Shown one piece after another: positions 41,616-50,520 of a stretch of 64,000 nt of DNA. How positions within the stretch are numbered: the stretch's first letter is position 1; every line of letters begins with the position of its first letter. Under the pieces are notes generated by a model. The model was not told the DNA's origin, did no database searches, and saw only the letters and a list, made by a program, of their open reading frames with translations. This DNA is from Methylocaldum sp. 14B (GTDB lineage Bacteria > Pseudomonadota > Gammaproteobacteria > Methylococcales > Methylococcaceae), in assembly GCF_002005105.1 (NCBI RefSeq), contig NZ_MSCV01000001.1, forward strand, positions 124,001-188,000, in the 5' to 3' direction. The translations under genes and the position numbers were made by a program.

Positions 41616-44303
41616 ATGTCCGCCGTGAGTCCGTCTCACCCATCGCAAAACCTTAAGAGCGTCAACGATATCGATCCCGAAGAAACCCGAGAATGGTTGG
41701 AGGCCCTGGAGGCCGTTATCGAGACTGAAGGTATCGAGCGTGCGCATTTCCTGATCGAAAGCTTGGTCGATCAGGCACGCCGCGCGGGGGCGAACCTGCC
41801 TTATAAGGCGAATACGGCGTACATCAATACCATTCCGCCCCACATGGAACCCCGCTTGCCGGGCGATGCCGGTTTGGAGCAGCGCATCCGCTCTTATATC
41901 CGCTGGAACGCGATGGCGATGGTTGTCCGAGCCAACCGTAAAACCAGCGAATACGGTGGACATATTGCCACCTTCGCTTCAGCTGCGACGCTTTACGACG
42001 TGGGTTTCAACCATTTTTTCCATGCCGCCAATGGGAACCACGGCGGGGATCTGATTTACTTTCAGGGGCACGCCGCTCCCGGCATCTACGCCCGTGCGTT
42101 TCTGGAAGGACGCCTGAACGAAGAACAGCTGGACAGTTTTCGCGCCGAAATCGGCGGCAACGGTCTTTCCTCCTATCCACATCCCTGGTTGATGCCAGAT
42201 TTTTGGCAGTTTCCGACGGTATCCATGGGGCTTGGTCCGCTGATGGCGATTTATCAAGCGCGCTTCATGAAATATTTGGAGGATCGGGGGATTCTGGCGA
42301 CCTCGGGCCGCAAAGTCTGGTGTTTCTGCGGCGACGGCGAAATGGATGAGCCGGAATCCATGGGAGCCATCGGGCTTGCCGGCAGGGAGAAATTGGACAA
42401 TCTCATCTTTGTCATCAATTGCAATCTGCAGCGGCTCGACGGGCCAGTGCGGGGCGACGGCAAGATCATCCAGGAACTTGAGGCGGAGTTCCGCGGTGCC
42501 GGCTGGAATGTCATCAAAGTCATCTGGGGTTCCTATTGGGATCCTCTGCTGGCCAAAGACAAAGACGGCCTCTTGAAGAAGCGCATGGAAGAGGCCGTGG
42601 ATGGCGAGTATCAAGCCTACAAAGCGAAAGGCGGTGCCTACACCCGCGAGCACTTCTTCGGCAAGTATCCGGAGCTGAAGGAGATGGTGGCCAATATGTC
42701 CGACGAGGACATCTGGCGCCTGAATCGTGGCGGGCACGACCCGCACAAGGTCTACGCCGCTTATCATGCGGCGGTAAACCATACCGGACAGCCGACGGTG
42801 ATCCTGGCCAAGACGGTCAAGGGTTATGGCATGGGCAGCGCGGGCGAAGGGCTCATGACCACGCACCAGCAAAAGAAAATGGACGAACAGGCGATCCGCC
42901 ACTTCCGGGATCGTTTCAATATTCCCATTCCCGATGACCAGCTGATGGAGTTGCCGTACTACAAGCCGCCGGAAGACAGTGCGGAGCAGCGCTACATGCA
43001 CGAGCGTCGAAAGAGCCTGGGCGGATACGTGCCGCAACGGCGACGCGACGCGCCGCTTTTGCAGGTGCCGGAGCTGGATGTCTTCGAACCTCTGCTGAAG
43101 GGCACCGAAGATCGGGAAATGTCGACTACGATGGCGTTCGTGCGCATCCTGACGCTGCTGTTGCGGGATAAAAAATTGGGTAAGTACGTCGTACCCATCG
43201 TACCGGACGAGGCCCGAACTTTCGGTATGGAGGGACTTTTCCGCCAATACGGTATTTACTCTTCCGTCGGGCAATTGTACGTTCCTGCGGATGCCGGCGG
43301 AGTGATGTACTACAAGGAGGACAAATCAGGGCAGATCCTGGAAGAGGGCATTTCGGAGGCGGGCTCCATGTGCTCCTGGCTCGCGGCCGGTACGGCTTAT
43401 ACCAACCACAACATCCAGATGATCCCGTTCTACATCTACTACTCGATGTTCGGATATCAACGGGTGGGGGATCTGATGTGGGCCGCGGGCGATATGCAGG
43501 CGCGCGGCTTTTTGATGGGAGGAACTGCCGGACGTACAACGCTGGCGGGCGAGGGTTTGCAGCATCAGGACGGGCATAGTCACGTCAGCATGTCGGCGAT
43601 CCCAAATTGCGTAGCTTACGATCCTTGCTTTTCCTACGAACTGGCCGTGATTATTCAAGACGGCCTCAGGCGGATGTATCAGGAGGGCGAGAGCATCTTC
43701 TACTACGTCACCGTCATGAATGAAAATTATACTCATCCTGACATGCCGGCCGGCGCGCGCGAAGGGATCGTCAAGGGCATGTATAAGCTCAAGGACGCCG
43801 GCGAATCGGCTCAAGCCCAAATTTTGGCCAGCGGTACGATACTCCGCGAGGCCATCGTCGCGGCGGAATTGCTGGAGCAGGACTTCGGCGTAAAAGCGAA
43901 CGTTTGGAGCGTCACCAGCTTTACCGAACTGCGCCGTGACGGACTCGACAAACAGCGTTGGAATCTCCTGCATCCGGATCAGCCGCCCCGCATCAGCTAC
44001 GTGGAGGATTGCCTGGCCGGAACCCAGGGGCCGATCATCGCGGCATCCGACTATATTAAAATGCTCGCCGATCAAATCCGGCCCTTTGTTCCGAGATCCT
44101 ATACGGTGCTGGGTACCGACGGCTTTGGTCGCAGCGATCAACGTTCCGAATTGCGGAGATTTTTTGAGGTGGATCGGCATTACATCGCATTTACGACACT
44201 AAAAGCCTTAGTCGATGAGGGCGGCGTGGCGACTTCTACACTGACGGAAGCTATGGCCAAATACGGCATCGATCCGGAAAAGCCCAATCCAGTGAAGGTG
44301 TAA
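41616..44303 (+). CDS. aceE: Pyruvate dehydrogenase E1 component, homodimeric type
   Basis: An 895-residue AceE. ATG 41616 is nine bases after GGAGGA; a longer frame from 41559 has no similarity. The thiamine-diphosphate motif is CFCGDGEMDEPESMGAI. Other markers: RPHMEPRLPGDAG-like start of the catalytic part, GHAAPGIYARAFLEGRL, TTAYTNHN-type segment GTAYTNHNIQMIPFYIYYSMFGYQRVGD, and TDGFGRSDQRSELRRFFEVD. It decarboxylates pyruvate and acetylates E2. First gene of aceE-aceF-lpdA, ten bases before aceF. Length is close to E. coli (887). Confidence 0.97.
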   Translation: MSAVSPSHPSQNLKSVNDIDPEETREWLEALEAVIETEGIERAHFLIESLVDQARRAGANLPYKANTAYINTIPPHMEPRLPGDAGLEQRIRSYIRWNAMAMVVRANRKTSEYGGHIATFASAATLYDVGFNHFFHAANGNHGGDLIYFQGHAAPGIYARAFLEGRLNEEQLDSFRAEIGGNGLSSYPHPWLMPDFWQFPTVSMGLGPLMAIYQARFMKYLEDRGILATSGRKVWCFCGDGEMDEPESMGAIGLAGREKLDNLIFVINCNLQRLDGPVRGDGKIIQELEAEFRGAGWNVIKVIWGSYWDPLLAKDKDGLLKKRMEEAVDGEYQAYKAKGGAYTREHFFGKYPELKEMVANMSDEDIWRLNRGGHDPHKVYAAYHAAVNHTGQPTVILAKTVKGYGMGSAGEGLMTTHQQKKMDEQAIRHFRDRFNIPIPDDQLMELPYYKPPEDSAEQRYMHERRKSLGGYVPQRRRDAPLLQVPELDVFEPLLKGTEDREMSTTMAFVRILTLLLRDKKLGKYVVPIVPDEARTFGMEGLFRQYGIYSSVGQLYVPADAGGVMYYKEDKSGQILEEGISEAGSMCSWLAAGTAYTNHNIQMIPFYIYYSMFGYQRVGDLMWAAGDMQARGFLMGGTAGRTTLAGEGLQHQDGHSHVSMSAIPNCVAYDPCFSYELAVIIQDGLRRMYQEGESIFYYVTVMNENYTHPDMPAGAREGIVKGMYKLKDAGESAQAQILASGTILREAIVAAELLEQDFGVKANVWSVTSFTELRRDGLDKQRWNLLHPDQPPRISYVEDCLAGTQGPIIAASDYIKMLADQIRPFVPRSYTVLGTDGFGRSDQRSELRRFFEVDRHYIAFTTLKALVDEGGVATSTLTEAMAKYGIDPEKPNPVKV

Positions 44304-44313
44304 AGGAATCGCT

Positions 44314-45657
44314 ATGGCAGTGCTAAAAGAAGTCGTAGTTCCCGATATCGGGGATTTCAAGAACGTCGAGATCATCGAAGTGCTGGTTAAGCCGGGGGAT
44401 GTAATCAAGGCCGACGATTCCTTGATTACGCTGGAAAGCGATAAAGCGGCGATGGAGGTGCCTTCGCCGTTTTCCGGCGTGGTGAAAGAAATGCAGGTCA
44501 ATGTCGGTGATCGGGTGAGCATGGGGTCGCCGATATTGCAGTTGGAGCTTGCTGATCGGGCCCAGCCGGAACGGGAAGAGAAAGCTCCGCCTGAGGCGGA
44601 AGCGGAAGCTGGAAAGATCGTCTCCGGCGAAGCGGCGCCCAAGCCCGTTGCCGAGCAGCCTGCGCCTTCCTCAGTAGCAGAGCCGGAAGCGAAGCCGAAG
44701 CCCGCGCCGGCCATCGCCGAACGAGCTTTAAAAGTTGTTGAAGAGCATGCGCATCCTCCTCATGCGAGCCCATCGATTCGGAAGTTCGCCCGTGAATTGG
44801 GGGCTGAGCTTCAGAAAATTCAAGGCACCGGGCCAAAAGGCCGTATTTTGAAGGAGGATGTTCAGGCATTCGTAAAAGCGAGCCTGAAGCGGGTCGAGCA
44901 AGCGATGGCTGGTGGTGTTTTCGCCATTCCGCCTCAGCCGGAAATTGATTTCGCTCAGTTCGGCACCGTCGATAGACAGCCGTTGTCCCGCATCAAGAAG
45001 CTTTCCGGCCCGAATCTGCTTCGGAGTTGGATGAGCATTCCCCATGTGACGCAACACGATGAAGCCGACATCACCGATCTCGAAGCCTTTCGCCAGTCGC
45101 TCAAGAGCGAGGCGGAAAAGCAGAATGTGAAGCTGACCTTTCTGCCATTCGTCATCAAGGCCGTAGCGGCAGCGCTCAAAGAGTTTCCGACGTTTAATTC
45201 ATCCCTCGCAGCCAACGGCGAAGAGCTGATCCTTAAAAAGTACTATCACTTGGGCGTGGCGGTGGATACTCCGGAAGGCCTAGTGGTGCCCGTAGTTCGG
45301 GATGTCGATCAAAAAGGCATTTTCGACTTGGCTAGGGAATTGGCAGAACTCGGCGCGAAAGCCCGTGGCAAGAAACTGCGCAACAACGATCTCGAAGGGG
45401 CGTCGTTTACTATCTCGAGCCTCGGCGGAATCGGCGGTACGGCTTTTACGCCCATCATCAATCCGCCTCAAGTGGCAATACTTGGTTTGTCCCGAGCGCA
45501 AACCAAGCCCGTTTACCTGGACGGACAGTTCGTTCCGCGCCTGATGTTGCCATTGTCCCTGTCGTACGATCATCGCGTCATCGATGGAGCCGAGGCGGCA
45601 CGATTCACGGTTTATTTGGCTGGATTGCTGGCCGAACTGCGGCGAGTCCTTTTATAG
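44314..45657 (+). CDS. aceF: Dihydrolipoyllysine acetyltransferase (E2 of pyruvate dehydrogenase)
   Basis: A 447-residue E2 with a single lipoyl domain (1-75; lipoyl Lys44 in LESDKAAMEVPSP). A Pro/Ala/Glu-rich linker runs to about 150. The peripheral subunit-binding domain (about 150-190) is ASPSIRKFARELGAELQKIQGTGPKGRILKEDV. The catalytic domain ends with LSLSYDHRVIDGAEAARFTVYL (HxxxDG motif). E. coli AceF has three lipoyl domains; the single-domain form is common in other bacteria. Forms the complex core, acetylating CoA. Confidence 0.96.
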   Translation: MAVLKEVVVPDIGDFKNVEIIEVLVKPGDVIKADDSLITLESDKAAMEVPSPFSGVVKEMQVNVGDRVSMGSPILQLELADRAQPEREEKAPPEAEAEAGKIVSGEAAPKPVAEQPAPSSVAEPEAKPKPAPAIAERALKVVEEHAHPPHASPSIRKFARELGAELQKIQGTGPKGRILKEDVQAFVKASLKRVEQAMAGGVFAIPPQPEIDFAQFGTVDRQPLSRIKKLSGPNLLRSWMSIPHVTQHDEADITDLEAFRQSLKSEAEKQNVKLTFLPFVIKAVAAALKEFPTFNSSLAANGEELILKKYYHLGVAVDTPEGLVVPVVRDVDQKGIFDLARELAELGAKARGKKLRNNDLEGASFTISSLGGIGGTAFTPIINPPQVAILGLSRAQTKPVYLDGQFVPRLMLPLSLSYDHRVIDGAEAARFTVYLAGLLAELRRVLL

Positions 45658-45755
45658 AAGCCGGGATGCTTTGAGGCTTGCCGGCAAACCGGTTCGATAC
45701 AACTTGCGATGGAACGCTAATCTGCAATTTTTTCTTAATAGAAGGTATACGTTCG

Positions 45756-47177
45756 ATGTCCGATACATCTAGTCTACATGCCGAAGTTGTCGTTTTGGGC
45801 GGCGGTCCGGGTGGTTATACCGCCGCTTTTCGAGCCGCCGACTTGGGCAGACAGGTGGTTTTGGTCGAGCGTTATCCGGTGTTGGGGGGCGTTTGTCTAA
45901 ATGTCGGATGTATTCCTTCGAAAGCATTGCTGCATGCCGCCAAGGTCATTCAGGAGGCGCAGGAATCTTCAAGTTTTGGACTGAATTTCGGTTCGCCGAA
46001 CGTTGATTTGGACAAGCTGCGCGACTGGAAGAACAAAGTCGTGAAGACACTTACGACGGGGCTTGCAGGCTTGGCCAAGCAGCGCAAAGTTTCCATCGTC
46101 AACGGCGTGGGCAAATTCTCTTCGGACCGAACGCTACAGGTTGAAACGGCAGATGGCACAAAGACGGTCAGTTTCGATCACGCCATCATCGCAGCCGGCT
46201 CGCAGCCGGTACAGATTCCGGGTTTCCCTCACGACGATCCGCGCATGATGGATTCCACGGACGCCTTGGAGCTCGCCGAAGTGCCCAAGCGTCTTCTGAT
46301 CATCGGCGGCGGCATCATCGGCTTGGAAATGGCCACTGTTTATCATGCGCTTGGTTCGAAGATCACGGTTGTCGAACTGATGGACCAGATCATTCCGGGC
46401 TGCGATGCGGATCTGGTTAAGCCGTTGTATCAGCGCATCAAGAAACAGTACGAGAATATTTTCCTTAAGACGAAGGTAACGCGCATCGAAGCGAAGTCGG
46501 AAGGATTGCAGGTTTATTTCGAAGGCGGTGAAGGCGCCCCCGAATCAGACTTGTTCGACCGCATCCTGGTCGCCGTAGGCCGGAAGCCAAACGGAAATCT
46601 GATCGGTGCGGAGAATGCCGGCGTCAAAGTCGACGACAAAGGCTTCATTCCGGTAGACACCTGTCAGCGAACCAATGTGCCTCATATTTACGCCATCGGC
46701 GATATCGTGGGCAATCCGATGCTGGCACACAAAGCGACTCACGAGGCGAAAGTGGCGGCGGAAGTCATTTCCGGAGAGCGCTCGGCGTTTCAGGCGTTAA
46801 CTATTCCCTCGGTAGCTTACACCGATCCAGAGGTGGCCTGGATGGGACTTACGGAAAATCAGGCAAAAGCTCAAGGGATTGCCTACGACAAAGCCGCATT
46901 TCCCTGGGCGGCGAGCGGGCGGGCTCTAGGCATCGATCGCAAAGAGGGCGTAACCAAGATTTTGTGCGATAAAGAGACTAAGCGGATTCTGGGGGCAGGG
47001 ATCGTCGGGCCTAATGCGGGGGAGCTTATCAGCGAGGCCGTTCTGGCGCTCGAGATGGGCGCCGATATGGAAGATATCGCCTTGACTATTCACCCGCATC
47101 CGACTTTGTCGGAAACCTTTGCATTTGCCGCCGAGATGCTGGAAGGCAGTATTACGGACCTTTATATTCGAAAGTAG
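45756..47177 (+). CDS. lpdA: Dihydrolipoyl dehydrogenase
   Basis: A 473-residue flavoprotein. FAD-binding VVVLGGGPGGYTAAFRAADLG, redox-active Cys47/Cys52 in GGVCLNVGCIPSKALLHAA, NAD-binding LLIIGGGIIGLEMATVYHALG, and the catalytic His-Glu in HPHPTLSETFAFAAE. It reoxidises the lipoyl groups of E2 with NAD. ATG 45756 is preceded by AGAAGG at a slightly long distance. Ninety-eight bases after aceF; third gene of the pyruvate dehydrogenase operon. A second role in glycine cleavage or 2-oxoglutarate dehydrogenase is possible. Confidence 0.96.
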   Translation: MSDTSSLHAEVVVLGGGPGGYTAAFRAADLGRQVVLVERYPVLGGVCLNVGCIPSKALLHAAKVIQEAQESSSFGLNFGSPNVDLDKLRDWKNKVVKTLTTGLAGLAKQRKVSIVNGVGKFSSDRTLQVETADGTKTVSFDHAIIAAGSQPVQIPGFPHDDPRMMDSTDALELAEVPKRLLIIGGGIIGLEMATVYHALGSKITVVELMDQIIPGCDADLVKPLYQRIKKQYENIFLKTKVTRIEAKSEGLQVYFEGGEGAPESDLFDRILVAVGRKPNGNLIGAENAGVKVDDKGFIPVDTCQRTNVPHIYAIGDIVGNPMLAHKATHEAKVAAEVISGERSAFQALTIPSVAYTDPEVAWMGLTENQAKAQGIAYDKAAFPWAASGRALGIDRKEGVTKILCDKETKRILGAGIVGPNAGELISEAVLALEMGADMEDIALTIHPHPTLSETFAFAAEMLEGSITDLYIRK

Positions 47178-47254
47178 GCCGAATTCGCGCCGGAGGAGAG
47201 CATCCAGAGGGCGCTCTCTTATCTGCGCAACGCATTCCTTCGGCGCAAAATTTT

Positions 47255-48586
47255 TCAGTCGGATGACTGCGAATCGGGTTGAGGCTCGAGACGTCCTGGA
47301 TCTCTGCTCCGCTTGCCTCCGTTCCATGGCGCGACTTTGAACAGTAGCAGCATGCCTGGAAGGGTGAGCGCGAAGCAAACCCAAAAGAAGCGTTCCCAGC
47401 CTAGCGCTTCGATGTGAAGCAGCGAAATGTTTCCCATCTTAATGTCCCCACCTTCGACGAGAAAGCCGGTGAATGCATTGGCCAGCGTCCGTGGCGTTGC
47501 GGCCAGGCTGGTAAACAGCGCGAACTGGGTGGCGGTGTACGCCGGATTGGTGGCGGTGGCGATGTAGGCAACGAACGCGGCCGTGCCCAATCCGACACCG
47601 AACGCCTCAGCGCCGATAACGGCAGCCAGGCCAGCCAAGGTATGGCCGGCCGTGGCAAGCCAGGCAAAGCCGAGAATCACCAGCGCCTGTAAAACGCCAA
47701 ATACCCAAAGAGACCGATGTATCCCCAGAGAAATCATCCATATTCCACCTAAAATGCCGCCTGCAACGTTAGGCCAAAGTCCGGCATGCTTGGCGATCAC
47801 GCCGATTTCGGTCTTGCTGTAGCCCATGTCCAAATAAAAGGGCGTGGCCAGCGCCGTTGCCATGCTATCGCCCAGCTTGTAAAAAAAGATGAATCCCAGG
47901 ACCGTTAACGCGCCGCTCCAACCCTTTCGTTGAACAAATTCACGAAAAGGATCGACTAAGGCTTGACGTAGCGTCGGAGGGGCGTGGCTGGAAAACTCCG
48001 GTTCGGTTCCGATGAGCGTCAGGAGAATGCCGGGGAACATGAACAGGGCCGTGATCAAGTAGACGGCGTCCCAAGACAAATAATCAGCGAGGATCAGCGA
48101 CAGAGATCCCGGTACGAGCCCGGCGATTTTGTACGCATTCACATGGATTACATTGCCAAGTCCTTGCTCTTCGTCCCTGAGAATCTCTCGCCGAAAGGCA
48201 TCGATTGCAATGTCCTGGGTTGCTGAAAATAGTGCTACCGCTACCGCCAGCCAACGAATGGTCGCGATGTCTGGAACGGGAGCGAGCCAACCAAAAGCGG
48301 GAATCGAGAGCAGCAGTGCAATTTGGGTAATCAGCATCCAAGTCCGGCGTCGCCCCATTGGTAGACCGTATCGGTCACAGAGTGGCGCCCACAAAAACTT
48401 CCAGATGTAAGGAAATTGAACGAGAGCCAGCAACCCGATCTCTTTGAGGTCGACACCTCCGTCGCGTAGCCAGGCCGAAATCAGGCTGATCAGCACGAAT
48501 AGAGGCAACCCCGAGGAAAACCCCGTGAGGACGCAGATCAACATTCGTCTGTTAAATAGCGCGTCACGCCAGGAAAGGGTAGTCAT
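47255..48586 (-). CDS. ampG: AmpG family muropeptide permease
   Basis: A 443-residue MFS-type permease with about 12-14 helices. Family motifs: MLICVLTGFSSGLPLFVLISLISAWLRDGGVDLKEIGLLALVQFPYIWKFLWAPLCDRY, GRRRTWMLITQ, and ATQDIAIDAFRREIL. AmpG imports GlcNAc-anhydromuropeptides made by transglycosylases such as MltD, feeding NagZ. It is placed 22 bases into the 3' end of xth and is codirectional with it. It converges with lpdA. The C-terminal tail is charged (GGKRSRDPGRLEPQPDSQSSD). Confidence 0.93.
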   Translation of the reverse strand: MTTLSWRDALFNRRMLICVLTGFSSGLPLFVLISLISAWLRDGGVDLKEIGLLALVQFPYIWKFLWAPLCDRYGLPMGRRRTWMLITQIALLLSIPAFGWLAPVPDIATIRWLAVAVALFSATQDIAIDAFRREILRDEEQGLGNVIHVNAYKIAGLVPGSLSLILADYLSWDAVYLITALFMFPGILLTLIGTEPEFSSHAPPTLRQALVDPFREFVQRKGWSGALTVLGFIFFYKLGDSMATALATPFYLDMGYSKTEIGVIAKHAGLWPNVAGGILGGIWMISLGIHRSLWVFGVLQALVILGFAWLATAGHTLAGLAAVIGAEAFGVGLGTAAFVAYIATATNPAYTATQFALFTSLAATPRTLANAFTGFLVEGGDIKMGNISLLHIEALGWERFFWVCFALTLPGMLLLFKVAPWNGGKRSRDPGRLEPQPDSQSSD

Positions 48587-49343
48587 AGTCTATGGTGAGT
48601 GGCGCATGGTCGGAAAAGCGCTCTTCCTTATAAACATGGGCGGCGCGGATTGCGTCCCGAAAAGTGGGGCTGGTCACGTGATAATCGATACGCCAACCCA
48701 CGTTCTTGGCCCAAGCCTGACCGCGATTCGACCACCAGGTATATTGTTCAGGCTCCTGATTGACGACACGAAAGGCATCGACCCAGCCGTCCTCCTCGAA
48801 TACGACATCCAGCCAAGCACGCTCTTCGGGCAGGAACCCGGAGTTTTTCTGGTTGGATCGCCAATTCTTGAGATCAATGGGTTTATGGGCGATATTCCAG
48901 TCGCCGCAGAAAATATAATTGCGCCCGGACTGCGCGCACTCCCGAAGATACGGCAGGAAGCGGTTCATGAAATCGAACTTCACCGCTTGCCGTTCCTCGC
49001 TGGACGATCCAGAAGGCAAGTATAGGGACACGACGCTTAGCGGGCCGAATCGGGCTTCGAGATAGCGCCCTTCGGCGTCCATGTCAGGCCAGCCAATGCC
49101 CTGAATGACTTCGTCCGGCTCCCGCCGGCTATACAACGCCACACCGCTGTAGCCTTTTTTGACAGCATCCAGGTAGTAGCACTGGTACCCTTTAGGCCAG
49201 TAGATAGGGTCTTCCAGTTGGTGTGTCTGAGCCTTGGTTTCCTGTAGGCAGACAACGTCGGCATTCTGTTTATCCATCCAGTGGAAAAAGCCTTTGCGCG
49301 CTGCTGACCGCACGCCGTTAACATTGAGGGAAACTATACGCAT
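48564..49343 (-). CDS. xth: Exodeoxyribonuclease III / AP endonuclease
   Basis: A 259-residue EEP-family nuclease. N-terminal MRIVSLNVNGVRSAARKGFFHWMDKQNADVVCLQETKAQ (metal-binding Asn and Glu), GYSGVALYSRREPDEV, FCGDWNIAHKPIDLKNW, and C-terminal RIDYHVTSP with the catalytic SDHAPLTIDYD. It cuts 5' to abasic sites in base excision repair. The residue pattern FLPYLRECAQSGRNYIFCGDWNIAH is close to E. coli-type Xth homologues of Neisseria and Pseudomonas. Overlaps ampG by 23 bases. Confidence 0.95.
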   Translation of the reverse strand: MRIVSLNVNGVRSAARKGFFHWMDKQNADVVCLQETKAQTHQLEDPIYWPKGYQCYYLDAVKKGYSGVALYSRREPDEVIQGIGWPDMDAEGRYLEARFGPLSVVSLYLPSGSSSEERQAVKFDFMNRFLPYLRECAQSGRNYIFCGDWNIAHKPIDLKNWRSNQKNSGFLPEERAWLDVVFEEDGWVDAFRVVNQEPEQYTWWSNRGQAWAKNVGWRIDYHVTSPTFRDAIRAAHVYKEERFSDHAPLTIDYDYPFLA

Positions 49344-49548
49344 TATGGTTTATATCTCAGACAGGTATATAACCGCTAGAGTGCAGTTGCCGAAAATGGA
49401 AATAAAGGTTCATGCAGGTTGGCCGGTGTTCAGTTGGAAGCAGGACGATCCGCGCTAAAGAGTGCGTCCATCTTGCAGTGAAGAGCCGTTTTAAGTACCA
49501 TGAAAAATTTGTCGTCCCTTTGTTCTGATTTCTGGAGAAAGCCTCATT

Positions 49549-49752
49549 ATGAAGCCGGATATTCATCCCGAATACAAGTCCATTGCCGTCCATTGCAGTT
49601 GCGGCAATACCTTCGAAACCAAGTCGACGCTTGGCAAAGATTTGCAGGTTGAAGTTTGCTCCGCTTGCCATCCATTCTATACAGGCAAGCAGAAGATCGT
49701 CGACACTGCTGGTCGTGTTGACAAGTTCCGACGCAAGTACGGACGGGGCTGA
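49549..49752 (+). CDS. rpmE: 50S ribosomal protein L31, zinc-binding form
   Basis: A 67-residue L31 of the C+ type. Cys16 and Cys18 ([14 protein letters not shown]) and Cys37 and Cys40 ([16 protein letters not shown]) form the zinc site. The ending [10 protein letters not shown] is typical. GGAG lies upstream of the ATG. Zinc-containing L31 is used in zinc-replete cells; no zinc-free paralogue is in the window. Confidence 0.97.
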   Translation: MKPDIHPEYKSIAVHCSCGNTFETKSTLGKDLQVEVCSACHPFYTGKQKIVDTAGRVDKFRRKYGRG

Positions 49753-49762
49753 TTTTTCAGCC
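49747..49762 (+). terminator. Possible rpmE terminator
   Basis: Stem GGCTGA/TCAGCC with a TTTT loop, overlapping the rpmE stop codon, followed by the moderately T-rich TCGTTTGCGTCTTTC. Short stem, so uncertain. Confidence 0.35.
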
Positions 49763-49915
49763 TCGTTTGCGTCTTTCGAAATCGGCCTGGCCGCCCCTCG
49801 TTTAACGGCAATGAGCAAGGAATGCTCTCCGTTTTGGGCCGGTCAAAAACGGATTATCGATCAACCGATAGATATTGGTCTTTGATTGTCGTTCTCGTGA
49901 GGCTTCGGCCGAGTC

Positions 49916-50512
49916 TCACGGCGAAATGCCGTTAATCAGTTTCTCGACGTCCTGAAGAGAGCCGCCAGGCACCGCCTTTTCCTTTCGATTGATCCGTTGC
50001 CCCTTCAATTCCGGCGGGAGTACCGCCAATTCGACGCGGACGCCATCGACAAAAAAATCCAGCGCCGGATACGTCATGCCCCGCCTGTGTCCCAAATTCA
50101 ACGAAAAGGCCCCTTCCTTAAATGGTATGCGGGCTTCAACCAATTTCTTGATGATCTCTTCGGGGCTTTCGGGATATACATACAAGATGATCGGGCTGTA
50201 TTTACTGGCGCTGCCATCCAACGCGCCACCGATCAATCGCGGCGAAAACTCTTCCAGGAAACGCATGGCCTCTAATGCGAGTTTTCGAAGACGAGCAATG
50301 TGCAGCGGCTGTGTTTCAGCCCGATAGAGTCGATGGTATTCCTCTAACGCTTGGTCGATTTCCTCGTTTCGGGGAAGGCTTCGTGAATTCGCTATCCCCA
50401 GGCGGGCGGCAGCCTTGTTTTTTGCCGGAAGATAATCGTTTACACCCTCTTCGGCGATAATCCTCGCAGCCTCCTGAGCGATCAACAGGCGTGCTTTATC
50501 TTTCGTAGACAT
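49916..50512 (-). CDS. Conserved-looking hypothetical protein
   Basis: A 198-residue soluble protein starting MSTKDKARLLIAQEAARIIAEEG. The N-terminal half is helical, with DYLPAKNKAAARLGIANSRSLPRNEEIDQALEEYHRLY. The C-terminal half looks like an alpha/beta domain (IILYVYPESPEEIIKKLVEARIPF, YPALDFFVDGVRVELAVLPPEL), reminiscent of nucleotidyltransferase-fold proteins without a clear GS motif. I do not assign a function. It lies immediately downstream of mrcA; the longer TTG-started frame would overlap mrcA by four bases, suggesting translational coupling. Similar genes are found behind mrcA or elsewhere in related bacteria as far as I recall, not verified. Confidence 0.7.
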   Translation of the reverse strand: MSTKDKARLLIAQEAARIIAEEGVNDYLPAKNKAAARLGIANSRSLPRNEEIDQALEEYHRLYRAETQPLHIARLRKLALEAMRFLEEFSPRLIGGALDGSASKYSPIILYVYPESPEEIIKKLVEARIPFKEGAFSLNLGHRRGMTYPALDFFVDGVRVELAVLPPELKGQRINRKEKAVPGGSLQDVEKLINGISP

Positions 50513-50520
50513 GATGGAGA

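Noticed and set aside
41979-43274. 431-codon open frame antisense to aceE
   Set aside because: A high-GC shadow of a conserved gene; composition is unlike a real protein and no ribosome site was found.
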